From: Phycisphaerae bacterium
GTDB taxonomy: Bacteria > Planctomycetota > Phycisphaerae > UBA1845
Length of the DNA stretch: 15,128 bases
NCBI GenBank assembly: GCA_021604825.1
Contig: BQJS01000118.1
Coordinates: 1-15,128, forward strand
Direction: 5' to 3'
Made by a program: the position numbers and the translations under genes. Position 1 is the first letter of the stretch, and the number at the start of each line of letters is the position of its first letter. Shown in pieces: positions 1-7,506 of this stretch. The notes beneath the pieces are model-generated. The model saw only the letters and a list, made by a program, of their open reading frames with translations. It searched no databases and was not told the origin of the DNA.

Positions 1-843
1 ATTCGCTCGGCGTGTATCGCGGCGTTCCTGGTTCCGTTGATGGCCGTCGATCCGCAAACGGTCGATGCGCTGACGACAGAGGCCCTGCGCGCCCAGGCGT
101 GCATCGCAGCCGGTATTCCACTGGACGTCGAACCATCGACGACGACGGTGACGTTCGGCTACGACGCCAACGGCAACCAAACGAGCCGCACAACTCTGAA
201 CGATGGCGTCACCACGGTCGAGACGTTCATCTTCGACGTCGAGAATCGCCTGACAAGTTACCGCAAGTCGATCGACGGCAGCGCCGTCCACAGCGCCAGC
301 GTGTCCTACACCTACGATGCCGACGGCGTGCGAGCCAGCAAGACGCATCTCAGCAAGACAACGCTATACACCACGGACAAGAACCGCCCATACGCTCAGG
401 TGCTGGAAGAACGACAGGCCAAGACCGGCGATCTCATCGTCCGCTACACCTACGGCGACGACCTGATCAGCCAGACCAGACCGGACGGCAGCAGCGGGTT
501 CGACACGCGGTATTACCACTACGACGGCCAGATGTCGACAAGACAACTAACCGACGACAACACAACGCCAGCCTCCGTCGCCACGACCGATCATTACACG
601 TACGACGCCTTCGGCAACGACCTCAAGACCGACGGCCCAACCAACAACGCCTACCGATACACCGGTGAGCAGTTTGATGCCGAAGTCGGGCAGTATTACC
701 TGCGGGCTCGGTATTACGATCAGGGCATTGGGCGGTTTGTGAGCCGGGACCCGTTTGGTGGCATAGGTTCCGATCCTGTTACCCTGCACCGATACCAATA
801 CGCGGGTGGTAATCCAGTAGCCCACATTGACCCAAGTGGCCTG
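1..843. repeat. RHS core direct repeat, copy A
   Basis: Collinear with 2946-3788 (constant offset 2945, no indels seen), with mostly third-position differences. Similarity falls off over the last 110 bases and ends at the DPSGL codons where the toxin tips begin. The copy extends left beyond the window. Confidence 0.92.
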
Positions 844-1497
844 ATATTTGGCGCTATAGCAGCCTTGGCAAGCTCAGCGATAGGCGCCATCGTGAGAGCC
901 ATCGATTCTCTTAAACTGCTCGCGTATCGCATTGCGTTCTCGATCGGAACTTACTTCTTTGGCGGGGTCGCCTTTCTTGTCACACGCGGGCAGGCATGGT
1001 TCAGCCGCCTCAAGCACGGAGGGGCCGCGACAGTAAGCAGGCTTCAATCGATGTTCATGAGAACCTTCGACACAATTACTAGGTCTCAGGCAGCACAATC
1101 GCCTGCTCTAGGAACGGGGGCGGGCAACTTCAAGAGAGCCGCCAATCAGTTTGTCGCCAATCAAGATAAAGCGATCAGAGTAGGCGGTCAGATTATTGAA
1201 TGGCACCACATTGTAGAGCAGCGCTTGGCGAGTATTTTTCCCTCGTGGTCTTCCGCAATATATAGTTCGGCAAACACAGTCCCGACTCCTCAGAACATTC
1301 ACCGCGCGATTTCAGCATTCTATAATACGGGCCTGCCACGCTGGGGCAACGTTCTCTCAGACAAAGGTTTCACCAGCTTTCGCCAATGGATGCAGTCACT
1401 TTCGTGGGACTTACAATATCAATACGGTCTCGAAATCTGGAAGAACGCCATGAACAACAATGGCGTAATCACCTGGATAATTCCAGGTACGAATTAG
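1..1497 (+). CDS. RHS-repeat protein, 3' part, with HNH-family nuclease toxin tip
   Basis: The reading frame is open from base 1, so the gene starts before the window and the first ATG at 37 is not its start. Residues are numbered from base 1. Residues 5-15 are the end of a hydrophobic helix. YD/RHS repeats follow (YDANGNQTSRTT, YTYDADGVRASK, YTYDAFGNDLKTDG) and then the RHS core end YYLRARYYDQGIGRF and DPSGL (residues 277-281), after which variable toxin tips begin. The 217-residue tip has two hydrophobic stretches, then EWHHIVEQ with His402/His403, Asn425 and His434 in NIHRAISAFY. This matches the HNH/EndoVII-superfamily nucleases commonly found as RHS tips. By family knowledge the RHS barrel encloses the toxin, cleaves it off after the core, and the nuclease attacks DNA of competing cells. 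The tip is visibly more AT-rich than the core, which fits an exchangeable cassette. HNH assignment is likely; cleavage activity is inferred. Confidence 0.88.
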   Translation: MRSACIAAFLVPLMAVDPQTVDALTTEALRAQACIAAGIPLDVEPSTTTVTFGYDANGNQTSRTTLNDGVTTVETFIFDVENRLTSYRKSIDGSAVHSASVSYTYDADGVRASKTHLSKTTLYTTDKNRPYAQVLEERQAKTGDLIVRYTYGDDLISQTRPDGSSGFDTRYYHYDGQMSTRQLTDDNTTPASVATTDHYTYDAFGNDLKTDGPTNNAYRYTGEQFDAEVGQYYLRARYYDQGIGRFVSRDPFGGIGSDPVTLHRYQYAGGNPVAHIDPSGLIFGAIAALASSAIGAIVRAIDSLKLLAYRIAFSIGTYFFGGVAFLVTRGQAWFSRLKHGGAATVSRLQSMFMRTFDTITRSQAAQSPALGTGAGNFKRAANQFVANQDKAIRVGGQIIEWHHIVEQRLASIFPSWSSAIYSSANTVPTPQNIHRAISAFYNTGLPRWGNVLSDKGFTSFRQWMQSLSWDLQYQYGLEIWKNAMNNNGVITWIIPGTN

Positions 1498-1516
1498 TAA
1501 TGATGGGGATGATGTC

Positions 1517-2419
1517 ATGCATGAGACAAATGTGGAATTCTTGACAAACAGCATGAATGGTGGGCTAAAGCGATTACTTGCCAAGGAGTTTCATGCAAGC
1601 ATGAATACCGTCGGATCATTTGTGTTCCGAAAGGGAAGCAAGGACGAGGCGAGTTTTCGATTACGACTAAAGGGCGCTGACGTAGGTTCCGGTACTGTCA
1701 TTAAATGTACGGCAGAGGGCTTGAATGAATTTCCGTACTTTTATTTTCACGCTCGCTATCACAGCTCAATATTGCCATCAGAATTCATAGCGAGCGGATC
1801 AGGCTGCCTAACCGACGAGCCTCCTTTGTGCTGGATAGGCAGCATTCAAGATCGAGTAATACCAATCGATACTGATCAACTAAGTGGTGTAGACATGGTT
1901 TCTCCTGATTTCATAACAAGTCCTGCAATCACAATTGTGTCAAAACGTTGTAAGGATTTGTTGCAAAGATTGAACGCAACTGGCTGCAATTACATTCCAT
2001 GTGTTGACGCAAAGAGCATGCATGATTCGAGGAGTTACATGTTGGATCAGGTTGGAGACTCTCCGAGTCATGACAACGCAGCGTACTATCAATTAGTAGT
2101 TACTGCCTCGGTCAAGAAATTGCCTTGCGTTGGGAAGTTGCTGTCAGTGGCTTATGAGTGCGAAAAATGTGGTGCTGTTGGTGGGTTTTCAGCGACAAAG
2201 ATGATTGGAGAATTTGACCAGTCCGACCTAAATGAATGCGACTTTCAGACCTATCACGGATTCCGTGACGACACAGGACGCCAATATATACACAAAGTGG
2301 AACACTTGATTATCTCGAGCCGGATACTTCAGGAGTTTGCAAAAGCGGGTTTTACGGGAATCGATAAGTATGCAAGCGAGCCGATGATCTATAGGGCAAT
2401 AGTAATTCGCGACCAGTAA
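1517..2419 (+). CDS. Probable immunity protein for the HNH toxin
   Basis: A 300-residue soluble protein starting 19 bases after the toxin stop. The ATG at 1517 has a GGGGA Shine-Dalgarno-like sequence 7 bases upstream. There is no signal peptide or membrane segment. A CEKC motif lies at residues 215-218. Two similar elements stand out: residues 137-162 (ITIVSKRCKDLLQRL, then TGCNYIPC) and 263-287 (HLIISSRILQEFAKAGFTG), each preceded by a DF pair (131-132 and 242-243). This resembles immunity families such as Imm43/DUF1629 and the double-CXXCG proteins, which carry a similar 'S-R-hydrophobic-G-hydrophobic' segment, but I cannot assign a family. Position directly after a toxin tip and low GC compared with the RHS core support the immunity role; toxin binding is inferred. 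It is larger than most immunity proteins (about 100-200 residues), consistent with two modules. Confidence 0.72.
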   Translation: MHETNVEFLTNSMNGGLKRLLAKEFHASMNTVGSFVFRKGSKDEASFRLRLKGADVGSGTVIKCTAEGLNEFPYFYFHARYHSSILPSEFIASGSGCLTDEPPLCWIGSIQDRVIPIDTDQLSGVDMVSPDFITSPAITIVSKRCKDLLQRLNATGCNYIPCVDAKSMHDSRSYMLDQVGDSPSHDNAAYYQLVVTASVKKLPCVGKLLSVAYECEKCGAVGGFSATKMIGEFDQSDLNECDFQTYHGFRDDTGRQYIHKVEHLIISSRILQEFAKAGFTGIDKYASEPMIYRAIVIRDQ

Positions 2420-2462
2420 TGCATGGCGATGATCTCAACACGCCCACTGGTTTGCGTACACA

Positions 2463-4442
2463 GTGACGGATGCGGGCAATCGGACGCATGTCGACGACGT
2501 TTACGCCGATGACGACACGCGTGATCGCAAGGTTGATTACGGTTACGACGATCTGTATCGGCTGACGCGTGAGACGGTTACGGAGAAGAATTCGGCGAAC
2601 GAGTTCGTGGTGTCTCGTCGGATTGAATACACGTACGACAGGGTGGGTAATCGCGAGACGATGACGGTGACGCACGACGACATGAATACCTCCGGGGCGT
2701 GTGTGACCGAGTCGGTGACGGCGTACGAGTATGACGCCAACGATCGGCTGACGATGGCGACGACCGAGGTAAATCCACTGTCGCCCGTGGCCCAGGCGCG
2801 GTTCAACGACTATTACGCCCGCAGGCCAGCCGGCTGGACGCGGTGGGCAGTGCTGGGCTTTGCGAGCGTCACATTGACGGCATTCTTCGCGCCGCTGTTG
2901 ATGCCGTATGGAAGGCGACTCGGACGGCGTGCGCGGCGGCAGCGGATTCGCTCGGCGTGTATCGCGGCGTTCCTAATCCCATTGATGGCTGTCGATCCAC
3001 AAACGGTTGACGCACTGACGACGGAGGCCCTGCGCGCTCAGGCATGCATCGCAGCCGGCATCCCACTGGACGTCGAACCATCGACCACAACGGTCAATTA
3101 CACATACGACGCCAACGGCAACCAGACGAGCCGCACGACAGTGCAGGACAACGTCACCACGGTCGAGACGTTTATCTTCGACGTAGAAAATCGCCTGGCC
3201 AGTTACCGCAAATCGATCGACGGCAGCGCCGTCCACAGCGCAAGTGTGTCGTACAGCTACGATGCCGACGGCGTGCGGGCCAGCAAGACGCATCTCAGCA
3301 AGACGACGCTATACACCACGGACAAGAACCGCCCATACGCCCAGGTTCTCGAAGAACGAGAGGCCAAGGAAGGCGATCTGCTCGTCCGCTACACCTACGG
3401 CGACGACCTCATCAGCCAAACGAGACCGGACGGCAGCAGCGGCTTCGACACGCGCTACTACCACTACGACGGCCAGATGTCGACAAGACAACTGACCGAC
3501 GACAACGCAACCCCAGCCTCCGTCGCCACGACAGATCACTACACGTACGACGCATTCGGCAACGACCTCAAGACCGACGGCCCAACCAACAACGCATACC
3601 GATACACCGGCGAGCAGTTCGACGCGGAAGTTGGGCAGTATTACCTGCGAGCGCGTTATTACGACCAGGGTATGGGGAGGTTTAGTTCGCGGGATTCGTT
3701 TGGGGGCATTATTTCCGATCCTATCTCGATGCACCGGTATGCATACTGTGCCGCCAGTCCTGTTAATAAGATTGACCCGTCAGGGCTTTGCTCGGCCGCA
3801 GCATTTGGAAGTTATGCGCATGTCGTGATTAGCGAATTGTATGAAAGCGAGCATCTGGGTAATAATTATATCATAGATAGACCAATTGCGTGGCCCGACA
3901 TAAAGATCAGACCAGACATTGCGGATCATACTCTGAATTCCATCATCGAGATTAAACCACTTTCGGTCTATGGGATTACGACAGGATATCCGCAACTGGC
4001 AGGATATTTAGCAGCAAAAACGCTTACTACTGGTGAACCCTGGCGCCCGGGGACTTGGCAGCCAGGTATACGTATTTTTCCTGGAGGCAATTGCGCCAAG
4101 CACTTGCTGTTGACGCTCTTTAATGCGGCCGGTGTCCTGTTCTACATGCGAGTCAAGAATCCTTACGATACGGTTGGAGAAGCAATGCGAAACAAGGAGC
4201 GGATTGTCCGGAAGGTAGAAGATGCTCTTCGAAACGCCAAGCCAGCATTGGAGCTTGCCCCCTCAATCGGAATATTGACCTATGTTGCAACGGCGTTGGA
4301 GCGAGCTGTAGCAGCTCTCAACCTGGGGTTCTTGGCATTTAGCAGGTCGCGAGCATTGGTTAAGTCTTTGCAGGCAAGCGCTATGGTTTTGGTTGGTGCC
4401 GTTGCCTTATCCGGAATGCTGCAAGCAAGGTACGGAATCTAG
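2463..4442 (+). CDS. Truncated (orphan) RHS core fragment with PD-(D/E)XK nuclease-like tip
   Basis: The frame begins after an in-frame stop at 2430-2432 and RHS-like residues (FAYTVTDAGNRT) precede the first possible start, GTG 2463. No Shine-Dalgarno sequence is visible there, so this is probably a silent cassette, not an independently translated gene. YD repeats occupy residues 1-100. A basic-linked hydrophobic pair lies at about 126-147 and 164-177, then more YD repeats, and the core end DPSGL at 438-442. The 217-residue tip contains RPDIAD (Asp485), IIEIKP (Glu496, Lys498) and YPQLAGY (Gln511), the spacing of a PD-(D/E)XK nuclease fold seen in restriction-type toxins. Unusually, about 100 further residues follow and include hydrophobic segments near the C-terminus (for example 14 residues ending in VALSGML). 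It pairs with the immunity candidate at 4454. The nuclease call is motif-based. Confidence 0.8.
   Translation: MTDAGNRTHVDDVYADDDTRDRKVDYGYDDLYRLTRETVTEKNSANEFVVSRRIEYTYDRVGNRETMTVTHDDMNTSGACVTESVTAYEYDANDRLTMATTEVNPLSPVAQARFNDYYARRPAGWTRWAVLGFASVTLTAFFAPLLMPYGRRLGRRARRQRIRSACIAAFLIPLMAVDPQTVDALTTEALRAQACIAAGIPLDVEPSTTTVNYTYDANGNQTSRTTVQDNVTTVETFIFDVENRLASYRKSIDGSAVHSASVSYSYDADGVRASKTHLSKTTLYTTDKNRPYAQVLEEREAKEGDLLVRYTYGDDLISQTRPDGSSGFDTRYYHYDGQMSTRQLTDDNATPASVATTDHYTYDAFGNDLKTDGPTNNAYRYTGEQFDAEVGQYYLRARYYDQGMGRFSSRDSFGGIISDPISMHRYAYCAASPVNKIDPSGLCSAAAFGSYAHVVISELYESEHLGNNYIIDRPIAWPDIKIRPDIADHTLNSIIEIKPLSVYGITTGYPQLAGYLAAKTLTTGEPWRPGTWQPGIRIFPGGNCAKHLLLTLFNAAGVLFYMRVKNPYDTVGEAMRNKERIVRKVEDALRNAKPALELAPSIGILTYVATALERAVAALNLGFLAFSRSRALVKSLQASAMVLVGAVALSGMLQARYGI
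2478..3788. repeat. RHS core direct repeat, copy B
   Basis: Overlaps both other copies: 2946-3788 matches copy A (1-843) and 2478-2721 matches copy C (5046-5289). The span 2722-2945 is present only once in this window, because copy A is cut by the window edge and copy C is truncated. Confidence 0.92.
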
Positions 4443-4445
4443 GAG
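4441..4445 (+). promoter_or_regulatory. Ribosome binding site overlapping the toxin stop
   Basis: AGGAG overlaps the last bases of the toxin stop codon (TAG, 4440-4442) and fixes the GTG at 4454 as the immunity start. This couples immunity synthesis to reading of the toxin frame. Confidence 0.65.
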
Positions 4446-4453
4446 ATTAGAAG

Positions 4454-5008
4454 GTGAAAATACGACTGACTAGTGCGGCGAGTCAACGTGAATTGGACAT
4501 TCCTTCGGAAGTGATCGATGCGATGCAGATTGCAGGCGATGTATTTGAAATGGCTGGAGCGACATCTTTGCCGGGTGAGGATGACGATTGGGACTGCATT
4601 GTCGAGGTTGAGCGATTACGCCTATCGCTGTCGAGTCTTCGGAAAAGGGCGGAAAATAATTCTGCCGACTCCTTGTATGTTTACGAGACTGATTTTGTAG
4701 ATCCCAAGACTAATATTAGGTCTCGTGGGGGAGGGCGAATTGGGGGCATTCGGATCGCCGGCGAGATTCACCGTTTGAAATCCGGATTGGATGTGTGCTT
4801 GCTGGAACGGCTGTCGATTAAACCTGATGGAACCGGCAACGTAGTCGCGGAGATTGATTTGCGAGGGAAAGCCGAAATTGAAACTGATACTTATGGGGTG
4901 ATTAAGATACGAAAAAAGAAGGCTCAAAGTGTAGTCGCTAAGTGGGTCGCATCAACATTGAGAGCACTCAAGCCAATGGAAGGTAAAGTGGTTGTCGAGT
5001 TTGCATGA
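4454..5008 (+). CDS. Probable immunity protein for the PD-(D/E)XK tip
   Basis: A 184-residue protein with no signal peptide and no membrane segment. The GTG start at 4454 is chosen because AGGAG at 4441-4445 sits 8 bases upstream; that ribosome site overlaps the stop codon of the toxin frame, so translation is probably coupled to the toxin. I do not recognise a family. The N-terminal half is acidic (GEDDDWDCIVEVE, about residues 41-53). The middle has a glycine/arginine-rich turn (RSRGGGRIGG). The C-terminal half is rich in predicted beta strands (GNVVAEIDLRGKAEIE) followed by a lysine-rich stretch. The acidic patch could suit inhibition of a DNA-binding enzyme, but that is speculation. The immunity role rests on position immediately after the toxin tip. 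The frame is followed within 40 bases by another RHS core remnant, as expected for the end of a cassette. Confidence 0.7.
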   Translation: MKIRLTSAASQRELDIPSEVIDAMQIAGDVFEMAGATSLPGEDDDWDCIVEVERLRLSLSSLRKRAENNSADSLYVYETDFVDPKTNIRSRGGGRIGGIRIAGEIHRLKSGLDVCLLERLSIKPDGTGNVVAEIDLRGKAEIETDTYGVIKIRKKKAQSVVAKWVASTLRALKPMEGKVVVEFA

Positions 5009-5039
5009 AGTAATGCAGGATTTTGGAGTTTATTCAATC

Positions 5040-5327
5040 GTCCAAAATCGGACGCATATCGATGACACTTGTGCCGATGACGACACGCGGGATCGCAAGG
5101 TTGATTACGGTTACGACGATCTGTATCGGCTGACGCGTGAGACGATTACGGAGAAGAATTCGGCGAACGATTTCGTGGTGTCTCGTCGGATTGAATACAC
5201 GTACGACAGGGTGGGTAATCGCGAGACGATGACGGTGACGCACGACGACTTGAATACCTCCGGGGCGTGTGTGACCGAGTCGGTGACGGTATCCGGCCAA
5301 AAGGGATTAGAAGCTTTGCAGACGTAA
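5040..5327 (+). pseudogene. Third RHS core remnant without toxin tip
   Basis: Bases 5046-5289 are collinear, without indels, with 2478-2721 (offset 2568) and encode the same YD-repeat segment, from NRTHIDD through YTYDRVGNRETMTVTHDD to VTESVT. Homology stops sharply at 5289: the parent continues AYEYDANDRL, whereas here the frame reads VSGQKGLEALQT and stops at 5327. Upstream the match begins at about 5044, just after immunity gene 2. Frame-compatible TTG/ATG codons upstream overlap the end of the immunity gene and have no ribosome site, so I treat this as a non-coding scar. It may serve as a recombination substrate. Confidence 0.8.
5046..5289. repeat. RHS core direct repeat, copy C
   Basis: A 244-base collinear match to 2478-2721 with only scattered substitutions, ending abruptly after the sequence GTCGGTGACGG. 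Confidence 0.9.
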
Positions 5328-5353
5328 GACCAACAGCTTGATGAGAAGAAATC

Positions 5354-6745
5354 ATGAAGAAGTTCAGAAGAAATCTCGGGGTAATTGGATTCATGTGCCT
5401 TGCAGCCAGCATGAGTGAATCGTCTGCGGCAGCGCAAAGTCTGCAGAATGGTGACTTCACGGATGGCCTTGCCGACTGGTCGGCGAACGGCGATGTGTTG
5501 GCCGTCTCGGTCTCGGCGAGCAACAACCAATACATCCGCTTCGAAGAAACGCACGGCGATGGGCAGGAACCCGTTGGGGGCCGGAGCAGCATCAGCCAGA
5601 CGTTCACAATTCCGAGCGGGACTGAGAAACTCAGCTTCAGCTACCGAATGTTCAGCAGCCCAGACCCGCGACCGAGTACGGTGCCGCCGGACAGCTTCAC
5701 CGCGTTTCTACTGAATACCAACGGAACGGCCCGCGTGCTGCCGAGTTCGCCCAGTGCGGCTCCGTCGTTTAGCCAGGGATTCTTCTATACGGATTCGGAC
5801 GGGGCGGTTGTGTACGACCCAACGGCGGGCGCCGTCACCGTTGAACCGCAAGCCGGATCAAACGGTCTCACCACGGTTCACCTGGACGTCAATTCCATTG
5901 CCTCGAACGGCGTACCCGTCATGCTGGAGTTCGGGTTCGCGTCGGCGGACAACGGCGTGAACAGCTTTGTAGTACTGGATGGCATTTCGGACGGCAGTTT
6001 GGAGACTACATATTCGGGCATCGTCACCGCCGGGGTCGGAACGGAAGGTGGCTCGGATTCGTTTTCGATCAATGTGCCCGGCTCGGTTCGTGATGCGTAC
6101 TTGTATTGGTCGGGTGAGCATACGTCCGGCAGTGCCGACGGAAGCGTAGACGTGATCATTGATGCAAACACGACAGGTGTGACCGGTACGCTGATCGGTG
6201 GGCCGGAGGAATTCTATGACGACAACGGTCCGGTTTACGTTTCGACATACCGCGCGGACATCACGTCCCTGATTTCAACGGGGCAGCAAACGGTGGGTAT
6301 CGCGAATATGGACTTCGATAAGGGAAGCTCCGGCGCCGGGTTGGTCGTGTTGTACCATGACGGTGGCGCTGCGCACGTTGAGGTGCAGGATGGACAGGAT
6401 CTTGCCTTTATAAACTTTAGTCCACCGCTGAATGCAACGGTGCCAAAGACGTTTACATTTGCAGCCGGCCAGGCAGCGCGCTCGGCGTCGCTCCACCTGT
6501 TTGCGGCCAGCGTTGAGGATGAACGATCCAATAGGATTCGGGTACAGGTTTCAGGTCAGAGTGCAGTCGACTATGACGATCTGTTGGACAGCGGAGACGG
6601 CCCGGAATGGGACACTGTAGTGCTTCCGATCAACATACCGGCCGGTGCAACGAGCCTGACCGTCGAGTTGATCTCACGGCAAGGCGACTACAATCCAGCG
6701 TCGATGAACTGGATCCTTGCGGGGTTGGAATTACCGGCAGAATGA
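5354..6745 (+). CDS. Secreted two-domain beta-sandwich protein, function unknown
   Basis: A 463-residue protein. Residues 1-27 form a Sec signal peptide: basic MKKFRRN, a hydrophobic stretch to about residue 19, then a small-residue region ending SSAAAQ, with cleavage likely near 27. The ATG follows a GAGAAGAAA purine stretch. Residues 30-211 (NGDFTDGLADWS, ISQTFTIP, KLSFSYRMF, VVLDGISDG) look like a jelly-roll, 'choice-of-anchor' or carbohydrate-binding-like sandwich. Residues 219-460 (VRDAYLYWSGEH, YRADITSLI, GAGLVVLYHDGG, VQDGQDLAF) resemble DUF3344-type extracellular domains. No PEP-CTERM, LPXTG or membrane anchor is present at the C-terminus, so it should be exported free or held by partners. 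It lies 26 bases after the last RHS remnant and could be a surface companion of the RHS system or an unrelated gene next to a rearrangement point. Its GC is higher than that of the toxin tips. Confidence 0.8.
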   Translation: MKKFRRNLGVIGFMCLAASMSESSAAAQSLQNGDFTDGLADWSANGDVLAVSVSASNNQYIRFEETHGDGQEPVGGRSSISQTFTIPSGTEKLSFSYRMFSSPDPRPSTVPPDSFTAFLLNTNGTARVLPSSPSAAPSFSQGFFYTDSDGAVVYDPTAGAVTVEPQAGSNGLTTVHLDVNSIASNGVPVMLEFGFASADNGVNSFVVLDGISDGSLETTYSGIVTAGVGTEGGSDSFSINVPGSVRDAYLYWSGEHTSGSADGSVDVIIDANTTGVTGTLIGGPEEFYDDNGPVYVSTYRADITSLISTGQQTVGIANMDFDKGSSGAGLVVLYHDGGAAHVEVQDGQDLAFINFSPPLNATVPKTFTFAAGQAARSASLHLFAASVEDERSNRIRVQVSGQSAVDYDDLLDSGDGPEWDTVVLPINIPAGATSLTVELISRQGDYNPASMNWILAGLELPAE

Positions 6746-6936
6746 TTGTGAAGTTGGATACGTTCGGTAACGGCGTCGGCACGGTTGGGGATTTCCGAAC
6801 AGAGACATTTGAGAACCCAAAGACTGATGGCGAAACCTGCATTGGAATTCAATTTCAGGCAAGAAAAAACTCACGCTATGAATGCGCGGATATCGACTGC
6901 GTCGAATTCTCTGGAGATTCACCAGCGGTCCCGTAG
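6742..6936 (+). CDS. Small hypothetical ORF overlapping the secreted-protein stop
   Basis: A 64-residue frame whose ATG (6742) overlaps the TGA of the upstream gene in an ATGA junction, the usual sign of translational coupling. The product is acidic and contains three cysteines (CIGIQ, ECADIDC) but no signal peptide or membrane helix. The same frame is open further upstream inside the secreted-protein gene, so the ATGA may be coincidental. Alternatively the piece (TVGDFRTETFENPKTDGETC) is the remnant of a longer domain that was once in frame with its neighbour. I recognise no family. Confidence 0.3.
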   Translation: MIVKLDTFGNGVGTVGDFRTETFENPKTDGETCIGIQFQARKNSRYECADIDCVEFSGDSPAVP

Positions 6937-7265
6937 GACGAACAGGGCGGGGCGAAAGAATTCGTGGCCAGAGCACCAAGCTATGTGCTTGAACTTAGCG
7001 GGGCAAATACAGACGGAGTTTGAAGAACTGACATATCGACCTGCTGCCAACCAAGATCCGCGAAAACAGCGGAACCGAATAACCGAGGACAAATTGCTGA
7101 TCGAACTGAATCCGAATACGGCTTAAGCGCCGTTCGATAGAATCGGCTACGTCGAATGAAAGTCGAGTTCAAGCGTGTCCTTGGGGCCAATAGGCAAGGT
7201 TTGCGCCGATTTCCTGGCCGATTTCATGTCGCAAAAGCCCGTCTTATCTGTCGCATATCACCCAA

Positions 7266-7285
7266 GCGCTCCCTATACGCTCCCA
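7266..7285. repeat. 20-base direct repeat, left copy
   Basis: Identical to 7507-7526. Each copy is itself G + CGCTCCC-TATA-CGCTCCC + A, that is, two CGCTCCC units around TATA. The two copies bracket the terminator and tRNA fragment, 241 bases apart. Confidence 0.85.
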
Positions 7286-7305
7286 GCACCCTCCCTCGCC
7301 CTGTG

Positions 7306-7342
7306 AATAAAAAGAAAGGCCAGCCGTAAGTGGCTGACCTTT
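7306..7342 (-). terminator. Intrinsic terminator of the tRNA fragment
   Basis: On the minus strand an 11-bp stem (7332-7342 with 7315-7325, one G-U pair, 6-base loop) is followed by UUUCUUUUUAUU. It begins 15 bases beyond the tRNA 3' end, as expected for the native terminator of that tRNA gene. Confidence 0.75.
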
Positions 7343-7356
7343 CAGGGTTTAGCATT

Positions 7357-7403
7357 TAGCGGGGACAGGACTCGAACCTGTGACCTCCGGGTTATGAGCC
7401 GGA
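7357..7403 (-). tRNA. 3' half of a tRNA(CAU) gene; probable attachment site
   Basis: Reading the minus strand from 7403 to 7357: a damaged anticodon stem 5' strand (TCCGG, with a C-C mismatch), loop CTCATAA with anticodon CAT at 7396-7394, stem CCCGG, variable AGGTC, T arm ACAGG-TTCGAGT-CCTGT, acceptor 3' strand CCCCGCT and discriminator A. CCA is not encoded. The 5' acceptor strand and D arm are absent upstream, so no functional tRNA can be made. A tRNA 3' fragment with its own terminator is the classic attR/attL left when an island integrates into a tRNA gene. Methionine (or lysidine-modified Ile) identity follows from CAT. Confidence 0.8.
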
Positions 7404-7467
7404 TCCGGTGAATTACGTAACTCTTGTAATCACATCTATTTAAGTGCTTTGGGTGATTCCTCAGCGA

Positions 7468-7499
7468 GGAAAAATGGGGAAAAACGTGGAAAAATGGGG
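7468..7499. repeat. Paired 12-base direct repeats
   Basis: GGAAAAATGGGG occurs at 7468-7479 and again at 7488-7499, phased by 20 bases (about two helical turns), 65 bases from the tRNA fragment. Such phasing suits arm-type integrase or other protein binding sites; this is inference. Confidence 0.55.
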
Positions 7500-7506
7500 C
7501 GCACCG

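Noticed and set aside
37..1497. ATG at 37 as the start of the first RHS gene
   Set aside because: The frame is open to base 1 and collinear with the interior of the second RHS copy, so the gene begins before the window.
5354..6745. Secreted protein as an N-terminal piece of an RHS protein
   Set aside because: It has its own signal peptide and stop and contains no YD repeats; adjacency alone does not support a fusion.
6785..7126. 113-residue plus-strand frame
   Set aside because: Partly overlaps the small ATGA-coupled frame, has low-information basic composition and no recognisable motif or ribosome site.
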